A stretch of DNA of 64,000 bases from Buxus sempervirens (GCA_947561395.2 OX387187.1:26145829-26209828), one strand, 5' to 3'; positions 1 through 12,607 are shown, counted from the stretch's first letter. Numbers and translations: made by a program. The notes: generated by a model from the letters alone, not told the origin.

Positions 1-397
1 AAGTGAATAAAAAGTCAACTTTCTAGTTCCAGGCTAAATTCCGGTTTTTCAGGTCCGGTAAAAAGATTCAACATGTTAATACCAAGGTATTCGTCAAGAT
101 TTAAAATCTTAAAAAATTCATTTATGCAATAACATTGCTAAAAACCTAATTATCGGGAAAAATTATCTTTAAATCTTGCTTTAAAAAATATTTCATTTTC
201 TGGGGTCAAAAGTCAACAAAATTCAACCCGAAAAAGTTTGACTTTGCATAAAAGATTGAATTCGGGCCTTTTCCTTTGCGGCTTTGGATTCAAATGGGTT
301 AAGGATCTTAAACCCAATGCTAAGAATTGAAATTCCCAATAAAATATTTCTCTCCTTCAAGACTTATAAAAAATCGTGCAATTTTGGGGTGTCTACA
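1..397 (-). mobile_element. Terminal part of a Tat/Ogre-like LTR
   Basis: Read on the minus strand, the segment begins with TGTAGACACCCC, the same LTR start seen at 44538, and runs off the left window edge. It is AT-rich and has no coding capacity. The end abuts the third exon of a gene fragment, so the insertion, or a later rearrangement, cut that gene. The partner TSD lies outside the window. Confidence 0.65.
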
Positions 398-1209
398 TAT
401 ATCCATATTAGCAGACGCATCAGGAGTGGTCTCAGGTGCTGGAGCAGACTCTGGCACATCCTCAGCAGTAGGTGCAACATCAGCCTCAATCTCAGGCTCT
501 GCTGCAAGTGCCTCTACTGATCTAGGGGAAGTCACAAACTCCACCCGTGTCACAGAGAAAACCTCGCCACAAAGGTGCATAGGCACAAATGACGCAGGTG
601 AAGAAGGGCCGGCTGTGTCATCCTGAAAATAAGAAAGAGAATTTTAGTCAGAACAGGATAAGCAGATATAAGAACAGGAATGGAAAGAGGTGAAAGAATT
701 AACCTGGGTATGAGATGGACCCGCCTGGTCCTGTGTACCAGAAAGGCCCGCCTGGCCCTGTGCCCTGGCAAGCTGTCCCCGGAGATCTGAAATAGTAATG
801 AAGAGGGCGTCCCGCTCGGCAATAGCAGCATCTTGCTGACGCTCTATATCAGCGTACCGAGACCGGATCTCTGCCAACTGAGCCTCCTGAAATAGAAAAG
901 AAGGTGTCAGAAAATGCCAAGTCAAATAGAATATAAGAATTGAAGATCAAAAAAGGAGAAGGCATACCGTCGTATCGTAGGCCCTAATCACTACCCCTCC
1001 TATCTCCGTGACTCCGCCACGGACAGGCATAGGTGGCATAAGGCACCCGACTGAAGCCCGCCTGAACCAGGCATCATAGTCACCCTCCTCCAACAAAGTC
1101 TCTGCCTCAATCCAATCTAGGAACTGGGCAGGATCAACAGGCATAGGAGGAAAAGAAGAAGTAGTGTCTGGAGGGATGGCAGGAATCCGAGGCTCTCCAA
1201 TATGCTGGT
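398..1209 (-). pseudogene. Three-exon fragment of an unrecognised plant gene
   Basis: I do not recognise the family. Three minus-strand blocks join in phase 0 with consensus splice sites: block 1 from about 1209 to 968 (donor GTATGC), block 2 from 886 to 704 (acceptor TTTCAG, donor GTTAAT), and block 3 from 622 to 398 (acceptor TTTCAG). Block 1 has a WF-containing patch (YDAWFRRASVG). Block 2 is a heptad-like charged helix (EAQLAEIRSRYADIERQQDA), probably coiled coil. Block 3 is Ala/Pro/Glu-rich and low complexity. Block 3 stops exactly at the LTR edge at 397, and the 5' side loses coding character near 1210. The layout recalls C-terminal tails of plant-mobile-domain-type proteins, but that is a guess. 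Maintained frame and splice sites suggest a relatively recent break. Confidence 0.5.
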
Positions 1210-1630
1210 AAAAGAAGTGCTCGCCACAATAACTTCTTGTTGTGCATGTTCGTGTTCATCACATTGCTTGCAAGATATTCTTGGAATTTTCCATTGAATC
1301 ATTTTGTTTATGGCTCAATGGGTTTGATGCCATAATTATATAAAGCATTTCTGTAATAACCAAAAGCATAACGATTAAATAAAGGAATCAACTTATCAGC
1401 TTTCTTCTTGTTTCTGACCTTATTAATTTCTAGCCCTTTTTTTCTCCTAAGTTAGGGGAATACCTATCATTGCCATCTCCGAGTAGCACAGACAGTCAAT
1501 TGTCTCCAATTACTTGCAATTTTTTACATCTATTTTGTGCTTATCTGTTTGAAGCATTTCTAAGGATGTTCGGCATCACTTGAACAATTAAATTTGTAGA
1601 TTCCTTGTGGGTGTAAACTGTTGAGGTACT
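1210..1630. other. Unassigned spacer
   Basis: AT-rich sequence between the gene fragment and the next LTR. A short minus-strand reading frame (1117-1302) continues out of the fragment in another frame but shows no recognisable domain. I see no RNA gene or repeat here. Confidence 0.4.
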
Positions 1631-1682
1631 TGTAAGCACCCAAATTTTGATCAAACCAAAATGTGCTAAAAACAGCAGAACC

Positions 1683-2290
1683 TTGAAGCAGGTCAAACCC
1701 TAGGGAGCAGAAATTGACTTTCTGCTCAAACCCAGATTGATTGCCATACTTAGTCCCAATGGATGGGAAATCTCGACACGGTTCCAACACAACTGAGTTT
1801 GCCAGAACCGGAATCCAGACGAAGAAGTTATGAGCCGGTCAAATCCTAGGGAGAAGAAATTGACGTTTTGCCCAAACCCAGATTGATTGCCATACTTCGT
1901 CCCAATGGATGGGAAATCTGGACACAGTTCCAACACAATCAAGTTTGCCAGAACCGGGGCTCAGACGGAAAAGTTATGGGCAGATCAAACCCCAGGAGAG
2001 CAGAAATTGACTTTTTGCTCAAACCCAGATTAACTATCATCCTTATCCCGAAAGATAGAAAACCCCGACGCGGTTTTGATGCAATCAAGTGTATTAGAAT
2101 CGGGGTCCAGATCAGGAAGATATGAGCAGTTTAAAATTCTATGAGTGGTTTCGGCCTTTTGCTCAAAAGCTGAATTAGTTGCCTCACCCTGTCCCAGTGG
2201 ATAGAAAATGCCGACCTGGTTCCAACGCAATTGAGTTTGCCAGAATCGGGGTCCAGGTGAAGAATCGTTGAGTAGTTCAAACCCTAGGGC
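1683..2290 (+). repeat. ~150-bp tandem repeats in LTR U3, about 4 copies
   Basis: Each unit contains a TTGACTTTTTGCTCAAACCC-like start, CCCAATGGATGGGAAAT, GGTTCCAACGCAA, and a CCAGACGAAGAAGTTATGAG-like end. Units start near 1683, 1836, 1986 and 2138 and diverge by perhaps 10-25 percent by eye. Homologous arrays sit at the same LTR position at 10265-10560, 17290-17700 and 36840-37140. Confidence 0.8.
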
Positions 2291-2513
2291 AAAAATGCAT
2301 ATAAGCTGCCCACGTGGCAAACTGCGCCACGTGTCGTCACCCACACTACATCTTTCTTCCTTAACCACTAAGTAACCTACCCCATCTCCTCCACCACATG
2401 CGTTTTCCTTAATCACTAAGCAAACAAAAGTAATAATAAAAAAGTGATTCTTAACCACTAAGTAAACAAAATAATAACAAAAAAGTGTTTGTTAACCATT
2501 AAATAACCCTCTC

Positions 2514-2520
2514 TATAAAA
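2514..2520 (+). promoter_or_regulatory. TATA box of LTR A
   Basis: TATAAAA in CCTCTCTATAAAAGGGAAGG, preceded by the promoter-proximal tandem repeats and followed by C-rich leader sequence, as in the related LTRs. Confidence 0.55.
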
Positions 2521-3376
2521 GGGAAGGGAGGGGTGCTCTAACCCCAAGTCTTCAACTCTCAAATCCTCTAGAACCCCTTCCCAACTTTCCAACCCTTCTC
2601 CCCCCAAAAGCTCACTCTAACCCCCCTCTAAAACCCTTCTCACCAATCCTCACACCCCATGCTTCACCTAAACCCTCCAAAAATCCCTTACTACTCTCTT
2701 CTCTTTCAATCTTGAACCAAGAAGGAGCTTGGGAAGAACCTTGGAAGCTCAAGAGGAGGAACTCTAGCTGCTGTCCCAACTTCAAGAAGGCTCCTACACA
2801 CACCCAAGAGGGTTAATAACCCCAAGGTAAGCTTCCTAAGCTTCTTTTATGTAAAATATATAAACTTAAAGTTGATGTGAGCATGCCTTCTTTATGTACT
2901 GTTTCCTACCATTTTTAGCATGTTCTCTTCCATTTTCTCTTCATCTGTCTTTCTTCTTCTCCATGATAATGGAACTCCCATGATAAGGAGAAACCTAAAC
3001 CCGAAATGAGAAGATGAGGTGTCTTGGTATTGCTATTTAGTATTTCATTTGAAGGTATGTTCCCCATATGTTAGGTTCATTTTATTCCATTGAATGAAGG
3101 GAGAGCATGTTCTCCCCGCTTTTGTTCATGTCCAATGTATCCCTTGATCTCCCTATTCTCCTTTCTTTGTAAGCTTTGCTATTTAGTCCTTCTTAGCACC
3201 CTTTAAATCATGGTGTATGCATCACCTTTTTGGATTGAGAGCATGCCTAGTTTCCCTTTTATAGGTCATGATTCATGCTTCCATGAGTCTCAAGCATGAC
3301 CCACCTTGCCCTTTAACACTTAAAGCATATTTGTATACTTTCTTTTATTCTAGGTGGTCCTCATTTCCTAGCATAC

Positions 3377-4019
3377 TGACGCCAAACAGAATAGAGATTA
3401 TTCTGTAGGCTAGTTCGAACAGATGATAAACAGGGAAGAACACAAGCAGCTTGCCCAAAACACAGAGAAAAACGTCTCTGAGGTTCAATTCAATATCAAT
3501 TAATCAAGTAATACCAAAATCAGTCCACAAGCCGGACTTTATAACCAAAAATCGTCTATACTGGAAAGTTACGAAAAATGGCAAAAGCCCCTAAAGCATG
3601 CCTAAATGAAAGGTGCAATAAAATAAGCAACCTGTGAAAAATCTAGCCCAAATCGGGTTTAAAATCACTTCCTAATTGACAAACGAAGTATTACCAAAAA
3701 TAGCTACAAATAACTAAGAATAGCGATTCGGAGGGGAAAACAGCGGAATTTGAAGTCTAGAAAGGTGCACATCGACTTCAGTCATGTACCACGGCGTGCA
3801 CGCCAGAAAATCTTTCCGAATTGGGGTCATATGTGCGATTCCGATAACCGTAGCCAAAGTTATGGCAAAAATACTAAAACGCACTCAAAACTGCCCCAAT
3901 TAGAAAGATATCACCATCACTTCCTGCCTTTGCGATGCTCTGCCAACTCATGGTATTCTAGCGCCATCAATGTGCAATCTGACAACTTAGCATCATCTGT
4001 CTCGGATCGCCCTGTATCA
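3377..4019. mobile_element. 643-bp solo-LTR-like insertion
   Basis: Begins TGACGCC and ends TATCA, flanked by an exact 5-bp duplication CATAC (3372-3376 and 4020-4024), so TG..CA termini with LTR-type integration. No internal terminal repeats and no coding sequence. Most simply a solo LTR of a different family. It interrupts LTR A. Confidence 0.75.
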
Positions 4020-5408
4020 CATACACACTCCATGTTTGCACCCACCCAAATGTACTCTCTTTAAAGCATCTTATGTTACACTTTTTGCCTCCTTAATGCT
4101 TGCTTGGTTGTGTTATTGCATGAGTATATTCCATGATGTGCCCGGAGACTTAGGGAAAGGACCTTTCAGGTCCCTCATCTTTCCCCCCTCATGGAGAAAA
4201 TGAGCATCCCCTACTTACAGCAAGGAGACATGCATGGTCTCCTCAAAACACATGGGTTTCCACTCATGGATGGAAGAACAAGACCCCAAGTCTTGTTTCC
4301 CATTTATTTTGGCTTAAAATCAAAAGTCATTAGTTAAATGGCTTGAAATCCTCTTCCCCAAACCATTGTGGGCCCACACAGGGCCCACATAGTCCCTGGT
4401 CCACCTAAGAGACCATGGAACCCAAGCCCCAATGAAAAGTTGCAAAAAAAAAAAAAACAGTTTTTATAAGCTTGATCGAAAACACAGGTCAATCAAGCAT
4501 GCTTTCTTATGAATCCGAAATTATATTTCGGATACATTATGTTTTTTTATGTATCCGAAATTATATTTCGGATACATATATTTTCAGTGTATTCGAAATA
4601 TAATTTTGGATACACCTAGAAAACCCCAAAAATGCAGATTTTTGCTTTCCTTGATTATTTTGAACTCTTTCCAATTGAACCAAGCAAATCCAACAGGATT
4701 TTGGGTCAACCTAGAACCCAAATTGGGAGTTAGGCCCAGTGGGCCCAAATTGAGTATCCGTGGGGCTTCCAACAGGGCCCATCCATTCCAACCAATCAAC
4801 CTTGAACCCGAAAGGGTGCTACCCTATGTAGCAACCCTAATTGGGATTTAGACCATCTCCTAGTTTAACTTGGCATCCTGAGGGCCTTCCAATGGGGCCC
4901 ACACATGGGACCCAGATCACTTGGGTTAAAAAAGATAAAAATCAAAAAAAGGGGACCTATGCCACACATATGGTCCCTCCAAGACTCAATCAAACATGAA
5001 TGGTGATTTAGGAATGGGTGAGAAAAGTGAGTTGACTCAATCAAGCTTAACTAGGGATAACCCATGGAACCTGTCACCCGACGGGGTGGGCCGAGGTGTC
5101 TATGGATTTCCTTGAATTGTAACCGAGAGCTTACACAGAATCTCAAGCCGCAAACCACCTAATAGACAAACTCTAGGTATCCTGGTGTTTGCCTGCACCC
5201 CATCAGGCAGTCGCGACTCCAATTCCCCATTTTCTCCCAAAGGAGATCCCAGCCATATCCCAAAAGTGCGATTCCCGCGGATTCGGACGTGCGCCAAATA
5301 CCATTAATCTTTATCATATAGAGGCTACCTTTCTTCACTGGCCAATGCATTATTGAAATGGCTTATGATGCCAAGGCCATTTAGGGCATGACTACAATGG
5401 ATTTAGGG

Positions 5409-6199
5409 TAGGGATGAGTATTGGGCCATGCCAGCCCGAGCACGGTACAGCATGCCCACTGGGGCCCTGGGGGCATGGCCCACCAGGGCACACGGGCCGC
5501 GGCACACGGGCTCGTGTGCCGACTCGGGCCATCACGCGGCGCGGGCCGCGCGTGCCCAGGCGGGCTGGCCCGCGCACCGGCCCGCATAGGGCACGCCCAA
5601 CTACGTTGGGCTTAGTGGATTTTTGTGGATTTTTGGGCTTCGTAGATTCTTCATGGATTGGGTTTGAAAAAGGAAACAGAAATTGTCAAGAGCAGGATTC
5701 GAACTTAGATCTACAGTTTTCAAGTCTGTCTCCTTAACCACAAGGACAGATCGACTTCTTGCATCAATAGTATCATAATTAAAATATTTTACCTAAAAAT
5801 TAAGGATACCCCCATGATTGTTGAAGTTCTTATATAATCATTTAAAGCTAAGAAAATAACTAGGTATAAATAAGCCCAAAAAACTATTATAAAATCTCCA
5901 ATTAAATATATTTGTTAAGTCCATGGTTTTTAATTAGACTACTTTAAGTCTTTAATGGGTGTAATTTATATTTTTTTGAGCAAAATCTATCCCAATATGT
6001 GTAAGACAATTTTGTGAATAATAAAAATATTTTTCAGAATTTTTTAATGATTTTTTTGGATTTTTTGTGATTTTTTTTGAATTTTTTCTTTATTTTTTAA
6101 AAAAAATTACGTTTAACACCTGGCTTTCCAGGCCCGGCGAGCTCGGCCCGGAAAAACGGGCCTGGCATGCCGCAGCCCGCGGCCCGCCGCTAATCCCTA
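5409..6199. mobile_element. Non-autonomous hAT element
   Basis: The ends TAGGGATGAG and CTAATCCCTA form short terminal inverted repeats flanked by near-identical 8-bp duplications, ATTTAGGG (5401-5408) and ATTTACGG (6200-6207). Subterminal regions are strikingly GC-rich (GGGCC/CGGCCCG motifs) while the core is AT-rich. No transposase. Confidence 0.7.
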
Positions 6200-6431
6200 A
6201 TTTACGGCATGAATACAACTAACAACGCCTACATTAATCATAATAAGGAGAGAAAAAAAAGAGTGAACAGGTAATATCGTTAAAAATTCCTAGAATATTA
6301 ACCTGATTCTTCTAAACCTAGATATTCTGTCTATTTTGTTCAAGTGAATAATGGAATTTAGGTTCTTAAAAGTGAGGCCGAAAAAGAAAATGGAAAAAAG
6401 AAGGCAAATTTAGGGCATGCCGAGAGTAGCT

Positions 6432-7189
6432 TTTTTTTTGGGGGCGGGGGGGACCAGTGTAGCAACCTGTAATGACCCAACCCAGCGAGGTATTATCCAC
6501 TTTGGGCCTAAGCCCGCACTGTTTTGTCCTCTAAAGGTGCCTCACTAGTTAGAGTGTTTTTCCTGACTCATATACTCTACAGGGATGTCATCTGTTTCCG
6601 ATGTCGGACCGGGATGTAACAATCTCCCCTCCCAGTGGGGTTGCACATCCCCGTGTAGTGGTCACCTAGAACCCTCTCAACCCCCATAGGCCTGCTCTCA
6701 TTGGTCCAATCACCTCTTACAGGCAACACTAAGACCCAAACTAGCCACGAACTACTAGACCTGGATCCAACTCCGATACCATTTGTAATGACCCAACCCA
6801 ACAAGGTTTTGTCCGCTTTGGCCTAAACCCACATGTGTCCCCAAAAGGCCCCTCGCTAGTTAGATTGTTCTTCCTGACTCATATACCTTACCGGGATTTC
6901 ATTGATTTCTGATGTGGGATCGAGATGTCACATAACCCTCCCTGGGCATGACCATCGCAATACCTCCCCACTGCAGAATGTTTAGTTTTGAACCATAGAT
7001 ACTGCCCTTAAGGGCTAGCCTGTCACTGCAGCACTAGCAAGCCACCAGCCAGTCCAAGTCCCCTTCACTAAGCCTGAGGTCAGCCTTTACTTTCGCAAGC
7101 GATTTCAACTTACGTCCTGACTCGAACTCCTGACCTTAAGCATAGTAAAGTACTGGGTCGTACCAGCTGAGCTACAGCCCGCTAACTAC
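6432..7189 (-). mobile_element. tRNA-derived SINE, split by a TRIM
   Basis: Flanked by the exact 11-bp TSD CGAGAGTAGCT (6421-6431 and 7190-7200). On the minus strand the head has a tRNA-like A box (TAGCTCAGCTGG) and B box (GAGTTCGAGTC) at about 7180-7100, and the tail ends in a run of A at 6432-6439. Removing the TRIM leaves about 288 bp. The tRNA-like part is not a tRNA gene, because acceptor pairing is absent and it sits inside the TSD-bounded unit. Confidence 0.8.
6468..6932 (-). mobile_element. TRIM (miniature LTR retrotransposon)
   Basis: Two direct ~150-bp LTRs (6468-6621 and 6784-6932), each TG..CA on the minus strand, flank a ~160-bp interior. Beside the minus-strand 5' LTR is TGGTATCGGAG, one mismatch from the usual initiator-Met primer site TGGTATCAGAG. 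Beside the 3' LTR is a polypurine GGGAGGGGAGAT. Flanking pentamers CAACC and TAACC match 4 of 5. No coding capacity. Confidence 0.85.
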
Positions 7190-7335
7190 CGAGAGTAGCT
7201 AATTGGATGGCAATAGTGTCTTAAATGGATAATACACCTTGGCCCGCCCCTAATGGTTAGGGTTTAAATTACCAAAATTGGGTTGGGGGCTATGATTTAG
7301 CCCAACCCACCCCTAACTCAACCTTAATTTGTTAT

Positions 7336-8131
7336 ATATACAAGAGAAAAGCACATGCTATGCGCATGTTAAAAAGAAAAAGGAAAATGTTGTTATTATT
7401 TTTTTTTTTGAGACAACATGACTTGCTAAAGGAAAGCACGATAGATAAAATTTTGAAATTTTGATTCGCTAAAAAATAATATCTTTGTTAGAAAAAAATT
7501 GTGAATTGTTGATGTTGGAATATAAAATAAAAGAAAAGTATGTGGTCTAAATATAAAACGCAAATAATTATAAATAAGGCAAATATTGTGCCTATATTGG
7601 ATTGAATCATTCTAATTAGAAATTTAAAAAAAATTTTGATAAAGATAAATAGGTAATATTATCTAAATGTAAAATGTTAAAAGATAAATAGGTAAATATT
7701 ATCTAAACGGAAAATGTTATTTCCCTATTAGAATAAGAACTTTTTATTTAGAATGATTTCTATTAGAATAGGAATTTTCAGCTTCTTGATTTACACAATT
7801 TTTATATAAACAAAAAATGGATCATTTCTAATTTGAAATCTAAAAGATACATGATCTAATTTTAGATAACCAATGAAAGTTGAGACTTGAGGATAGATCA
7901 CGTTGAGGACAATTTTAGATTTTTATAAACTGCTAAAGTAGCGGAAAAGATGGTTTCTAAAAAGTTGAATCTTTGATCAAAATTTGTTGCCACGGTGAGG
8001 GTAGTTATCTATTTTAACGCATAGATTTTTAGAAACTGCTGAATCAATGTAAATACATTTTTTGGCGGGGGCATTTTGGGTACTAATTATCAGGCCAGAA
8101 ACTGGCCAGTTCGCTTTATACTAGTATAGAT
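7336..8131 (-). mobile_element. Candidate non-autonomous Helitron
   Basis: The minus strand begins TCTATACTAGTATAAAG at 8131, a typical plant Helitron 5' end, and a hairpin-like ATGCGCATAGCATGTGC followed by CTTTTCTCTTGT lies near 7365-7336, where CTAGT would be expected. The interior is AT-rich and non-coding. The final CTTGT is one base off the CTRRT rule. Confidence 0.35.
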
Positions 8132-8343
8132 ATACAATTTTTATTGATGAATATATTATTAGTTTAAAATAAATTATATTATTTTTAGTATTCTATAGTA
8201 TAACTGGGGTCAACCCTAATCTTTACCAACTGATAGGGTCAGTTTAGGGTTTAGTATTGGCTAAACTCTCATAGGGGTAGGTTTGGTTTACCTGGCCCAT
8301 TGCCATTCCTACCGTCAATCGATCCTTGAAGGCATGGTAACTA

Positions 8344-8564
8344 ATTTTTTTTTCTTTTTGCTAAACAAAGCACCAATATTATAACACTTTCCGAATGTAA
8401 GTTACACCCCTCACCTCATCAAACAGAATATAGGAGAGGAAGGGAGGAGAGGACGTCCATAAACAAGAGTATCTATCTATTGCAAAATTAGCTAGTCTAT
8501 CCGCTGCCTGATTTCCTTCACGAAAGATATGTGAAAAAGATACACTTTGAAAACCAGAACATAT
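8344..8564 (-). pseudogene. 3' end of degraded L1 LINE (RNase H end and poly-A)
   Basis: Minus-strand translation gives the last RNase H motif (FREGNQAADRLANFAI), a stop at 8379-8381, then an A-rich tail at 8360-8344. The frame continues exactly from the part at 21529-23893 once the 8565-21528 insertion and its duplicated CATAT are removed. Confidence 0.85.
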
Positions 8565-10230
8565 TGTAATGCCCCCCCGAACTCACAATATACAATAAGG
8601 TATACTTGTGACATACCAGAACGTTACCAAAACACTAACTACCACAAAATCCATGATTCAATAATAACCCAGAATAAAATAAACATGTCATGATGAAGAG
8701 ATTCATCATCTTTAATCATAAAGTGGAATCAAAAATAAAACCAACACTAACCAAAGTGAAATAAAGTTCTCAGTACAACCCCACTGAGGTGGGCACCAAA
8801 GCTTAAAGTAAATATCCCTAATAGAATGTCTGCCATGGGCATTCAAGAGACTTTTCGAAAATAAAACAAAACTAGTCATTCTTCCTCTCAGCTTGGTTTT
8901 GGTGTAAACCTGAAAAATAAATTCCCAAAATAGGGTGAGCAAAACAATGCCCAGTAAGAAGTTATTGCCCTCCAAATGAAAACGATGTAACACATTACCA
9001 TATGGCCACTTCCAAGTTATTAAATTTTCATATGGAGAGTGAGCAATAAGTAAATATAGAAATGCTTATTTATATATATCATAAGCTTACTCAGTTTCAA
9101 GTCTACTTGGGTCACAGTACAAGGAGTATAAAAATTTCACCAAGAAGTCTAGATTTTAACAGTTGCTCATATCAAACCTTAGCCGGTCTTACGGATACCC
9201 GCCGTCTAGGACTATCCAGATTCTGGCCTGGATCCCGCCTTCGGATCCCATTTCATTAACAGTAGGGATCAAACTGTCCCAACAACCCATCTGCACATCA
9301 TGAGGTTTAGGGCCTTTCAGCTCAATCATATATTCTTTTCGAGACTCAAACCCCAGGAAATTCCAACCCCTTATAAGATTGGAACACCTGATGAGCAACT
9401 AATAAAATGTAGACATCCATTTATTTTAGTTTCATTTTGTCTCTTCTCAATCCAACTAGTGTCTTTTACACTAAGAGCACCATTAATCCATCGTTTCTAG
9501 CTAGTGCCTCATTACATTAAAAGAGCATATTATCCTTTCTTACACAACTAATTTCACTTTTAACCTTTATCTAATATTATTATTAGTTTTACCTCATAAC
9601 AACAAATAAAGATATAAAACACATACATGAACATTAACTTGTATAAGTACCTATAATCCATACTTTAGTCATAACTATAATATCGCGTATTATAGTTTAA
9701 TGTAATACTTACATATTTAAATATTCAAGTAGGTTCTTCGAAGAAATTCATTCATTAAAGTAATCAATATGAATTAACTCAAGAATTAAATAGGCATGAA
9801 CTACTAAGTAAATGAAGCTGTAAATTTTCAGCAAGGAACATAACAATTCATGTCAATGGAATGGTATGGTATGGCATGAGCATCTTTACTTGTAGAAAAG
9901 TTTACTTTTGGTTGTGATAAGCTACATCACATGATTTAGTAAAAGGGTGGTCTAGTACAAGACTTTTGGGAGTTGGTGTAAAAACAGTCCTAAATTAAGT
10001 TTTGGTTTTACTATTCTACTAAATTTACAATGGAATCCATGGTTCTCCTGAAAAGCTACCTACGGTCAGTGTTAGGTTGCTGATGTTGACCACTATTTTT
10101 CTCACTTAACATTGCATCAAATCATCTCAAATTAGAATCTAAAGATAAATCTTAACTTCAAGAATCTCATGGGACCAAAACATTAGTCTAGCAATGCACA
10201 AATCAATAAGGAAATAAAGCCAAAGGTCAT

Positions 10231-12604
10231 TGTTAGCACCTGATTTTTGCACCCCCGAAATAATGAAAAATGAAAAGTCAAACCCTGAGGGGGTCAAAAA
10301 ATTGACTTTTTGATTCAAGTAAATTTGGCCATCAAACTTCATCTCATTAAAAAAAGTATTTAAACACGGTTCCAATGCAACTGAATTTGCTGGAATCGGA
10401 GTCCAGATGAGAAAAATATGAGCTGGTCAAACTTTTTGCTCGACCCCAATTTAGCTGCCAAACTTGATCCCAATGGATAGGTGGTTCTGAGCCGGTTCCA
10501 ACGACACTAAGTTTGATGAAATCAGACACCGGACGAAGAAGTTATGAGTAGTTGAAGTTTCAGAAAAACTGCCCATGTGGCAAAAAGGCAGCAAAAAATG
10601 GAATAAACCAATAAAATAAATAAAATAAATGTGTTTATTAATATTTTAATAAAGAGAATCTCGCTTTTTAATAAAATAATGGGAAAAATAAATGAAAATC
10701 TTGCAAAAAACCGAATTGAATAAAGGTTTGAAATCCAAACATTTTAAAAACGTGCTGGACCGTATTTGAAGCACGGGCGAGGCATGCCCGTATTTCAAAT
10801 ACGGGCAAGCTTCTAGAAGGGGACGCGTGTCGCTGTACAGCGGGACAAGCGTCCCATACGGCCGATTTTGCGAGATTTGAAAATGTGCGTTTTTCGCCCG
10901 TATTTGAATTACAGGCAAGGCACGCCCGTACTTGAAGTACGGGCAAGGCATGCCCGTACTTTAAATACGGGCACGAAAATTTTGCCTATAAATAGAGAGG
11001 CCACCCCCCTCATTTGAACAAGCCTGATCCCTTGGCCGATCCCCCTTCCTCCCCTCATGTTCCCATGACAAACCTCTGCCCAATTGCCGCCACCCCTAAA
11101 CCCAAACCTTTTTTGTTCCCAAAATACCCCTGTTTCACCAAAACCATGTCCAAACCTTCTCTAATCTTCCTTTGAACATAACCATTTACTGAACCCCTTT
11201 TCAAACCCAACTTAAGAGTTTTTTGGAGGACGCGGAAGCGCTGCCAAATTCGCCGGGGAAATCATCTCTAGCAAAAACCATATTGTAAGTATGTTAGATT
11301 TTATAATATGACATTATCACTAATGTTTTCACTTTCAATTTCTTTTCTAGTCTCTTTTAAATACTTTTAATGTTACTAACTCAGTTGTTGTTTTGAGTGC
11401 CATGAGAAGATAGTATTAAAGGGTTGATCATTACAAGAAAGGAGAAAAAGAAAGTGTCTAAAGAACACTTTGATTAACTAATCAAATAACCCTTTTTAAT
11501 TCTTTGACATGGAAGGATTGAACCCTTCTTGAGATTAAATGAGTTCCTTGTAATTTCCCACTTCCCCCTCCAAAAGATGATCATGAATCATCCAAAAAGA
11601 TGCTGGTTTTCATGTTAAAAGAGAAAGAAAGAAGAAGAAGGCCTTTTAGGCCAAAAGAAGAAAGGGAAGGACTTTGAAGAATCTGGAATCCCAACCGGAG
11701 CTGCCGGAACACCTGAGAAGGCCGTCGGAGGAGTCCCAACCGGAATTGGAGTTCAAAGTCGAAAAGTGGTGAAAACCGCAGACACAGAGCGGTTTAGTTA
11801 TGACCGTATTCTCTCTACGGTCATGACTAAACCGTAGTTCCCCTACGGTTAAGACCAGACCGCAGAGCAAATGCGGTCATTTCAGGAAAATCAATAAAAA
11901 ATCAATTTGGTGACCCGGTTGGACCCAAATCCGACCCGGAATGAATTAACCCGATCATTTTTAATAAATTGGACTTTTCTAAGTCCATTTTGGACCATGG
12001 GCCCAGATGGGCCCACCAAGACCACCCTGGGCCCATTTGAGTGGCCATACTAGGCCTGTTTTCAATAAACAGGCCCAGGCCCCTTGACCCTTGGCTAATG
12101 GACCCATTCCAAGCCCATCAAGCCCAAATGAATTGTAAATAAATAAAGTTTAAATAAATAACCAAATGGGTTACCCAATAACCCTACTAGGCCCCAGGCC
12201 CAATCATGGCAACCCACGGGTCTTCCAATGGGACTCGGGTCCGACCCATTTCACTTAGATAAATATAAAAGATAAAATCAAAATAAAAAGGGGCCCAAAC
12301 CATCAGAGGGTCTCGCCAGACCAAACAAGGTGGCATGCTGGTCTAGGAAGGGTGAAACTAACTCAAAAACCAGGGAGACCCGAGGGACCCGTCAAACCGA
12401 CGGGGCGGGCCGTGGTGTCTTAGGGCTTCCCTGGACGTAACCGAGGACTTAGCTAGAACTCTGAAAAGCCGCAGACCAGACTTAGACCCGGATAGGGCAA
12501 CACTGTGTTTGCCTACACCTCTCAGGCAGTGGTGACTCCGAAAGTCCCGAGGCACGCACGAACCCACGTGCACCCCGTGTGCGATCTAGATTTAGGTGCG
12601 CACA
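10231..12604 (+). repeat. 5' LTR (LTR B) of gag-only element
   Basis: 2374 bp, TGTTAGCACC to GTGCGCACA. Contains two U3 tandem units, four GCCCGTA..TACGGGC palindromes (10786-10972), a TATA box at 10987, a donor-like GTAAGT at 11285, four ACCG..CGGT palindromes (11773-11878), and a PBS-like site at 12523-12540. The last 214 bp align without gaps to 20494-20707. Confidence 0.85.
10987..10994 (+). promoter_or_regulatory. TATA box of LTR B
   Basis: TATAAATA in GCCTATAAATAGAGAGG, 14 bp downstream of the last of four palindromes. Confidence 0.6.
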
Positions 12605-12607
12605 GCT

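Larger units (their letters stand above)
1631..5296 (+). mobile_element. Lone Tat-type LTR (LTR A)
   Basis: Starts TGTAAGCACC and ends GTGCGCCA, homologous end to end with the LTRs at 10231, 14605, 25255 and 31420. About 3.0 kb after removing the insertion at 3377-4019. Order: ~150-bp U3 tandem repeats, promoter-proximal CTTAACCACTAAGTAA repeats (2350-2505), TATA box at 2514, splice-donor-like GT at 2827, TATCCG palindromes at 4511-4614, then the conserved terminal block with GTGTCT and the PBS-like CAGGCAGTCGCGACTCC at 5204. No PBS or internal region follows. The flanking pentamers (GTACT and AATAC) do not match, so this is a solo LTR whose edges have changed or a truncated element. Confidence 0.75.

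Noticed and set aside
2030..2458. 142-codon minus-strand ORF
   Set aside because: Antisense to U3 tandem repeats of LTR A.
1631..5296. Intact LTR retrotransposon at the left of the window
   Set aside because: No PBS, interior or second LTR after 5296; only one LTR.
5381..5615. GC-rich open frames on both strands
   Set aside because: Fall in the GC-rich end of the hAT element; frames open only because stops are rare there.
7085..7182. tRNA gene on the minus strand
   Set aside because: A and B box motifs are present but the segment is the head of a TSD-bounded SINE and lacks a closing acceptor stem.
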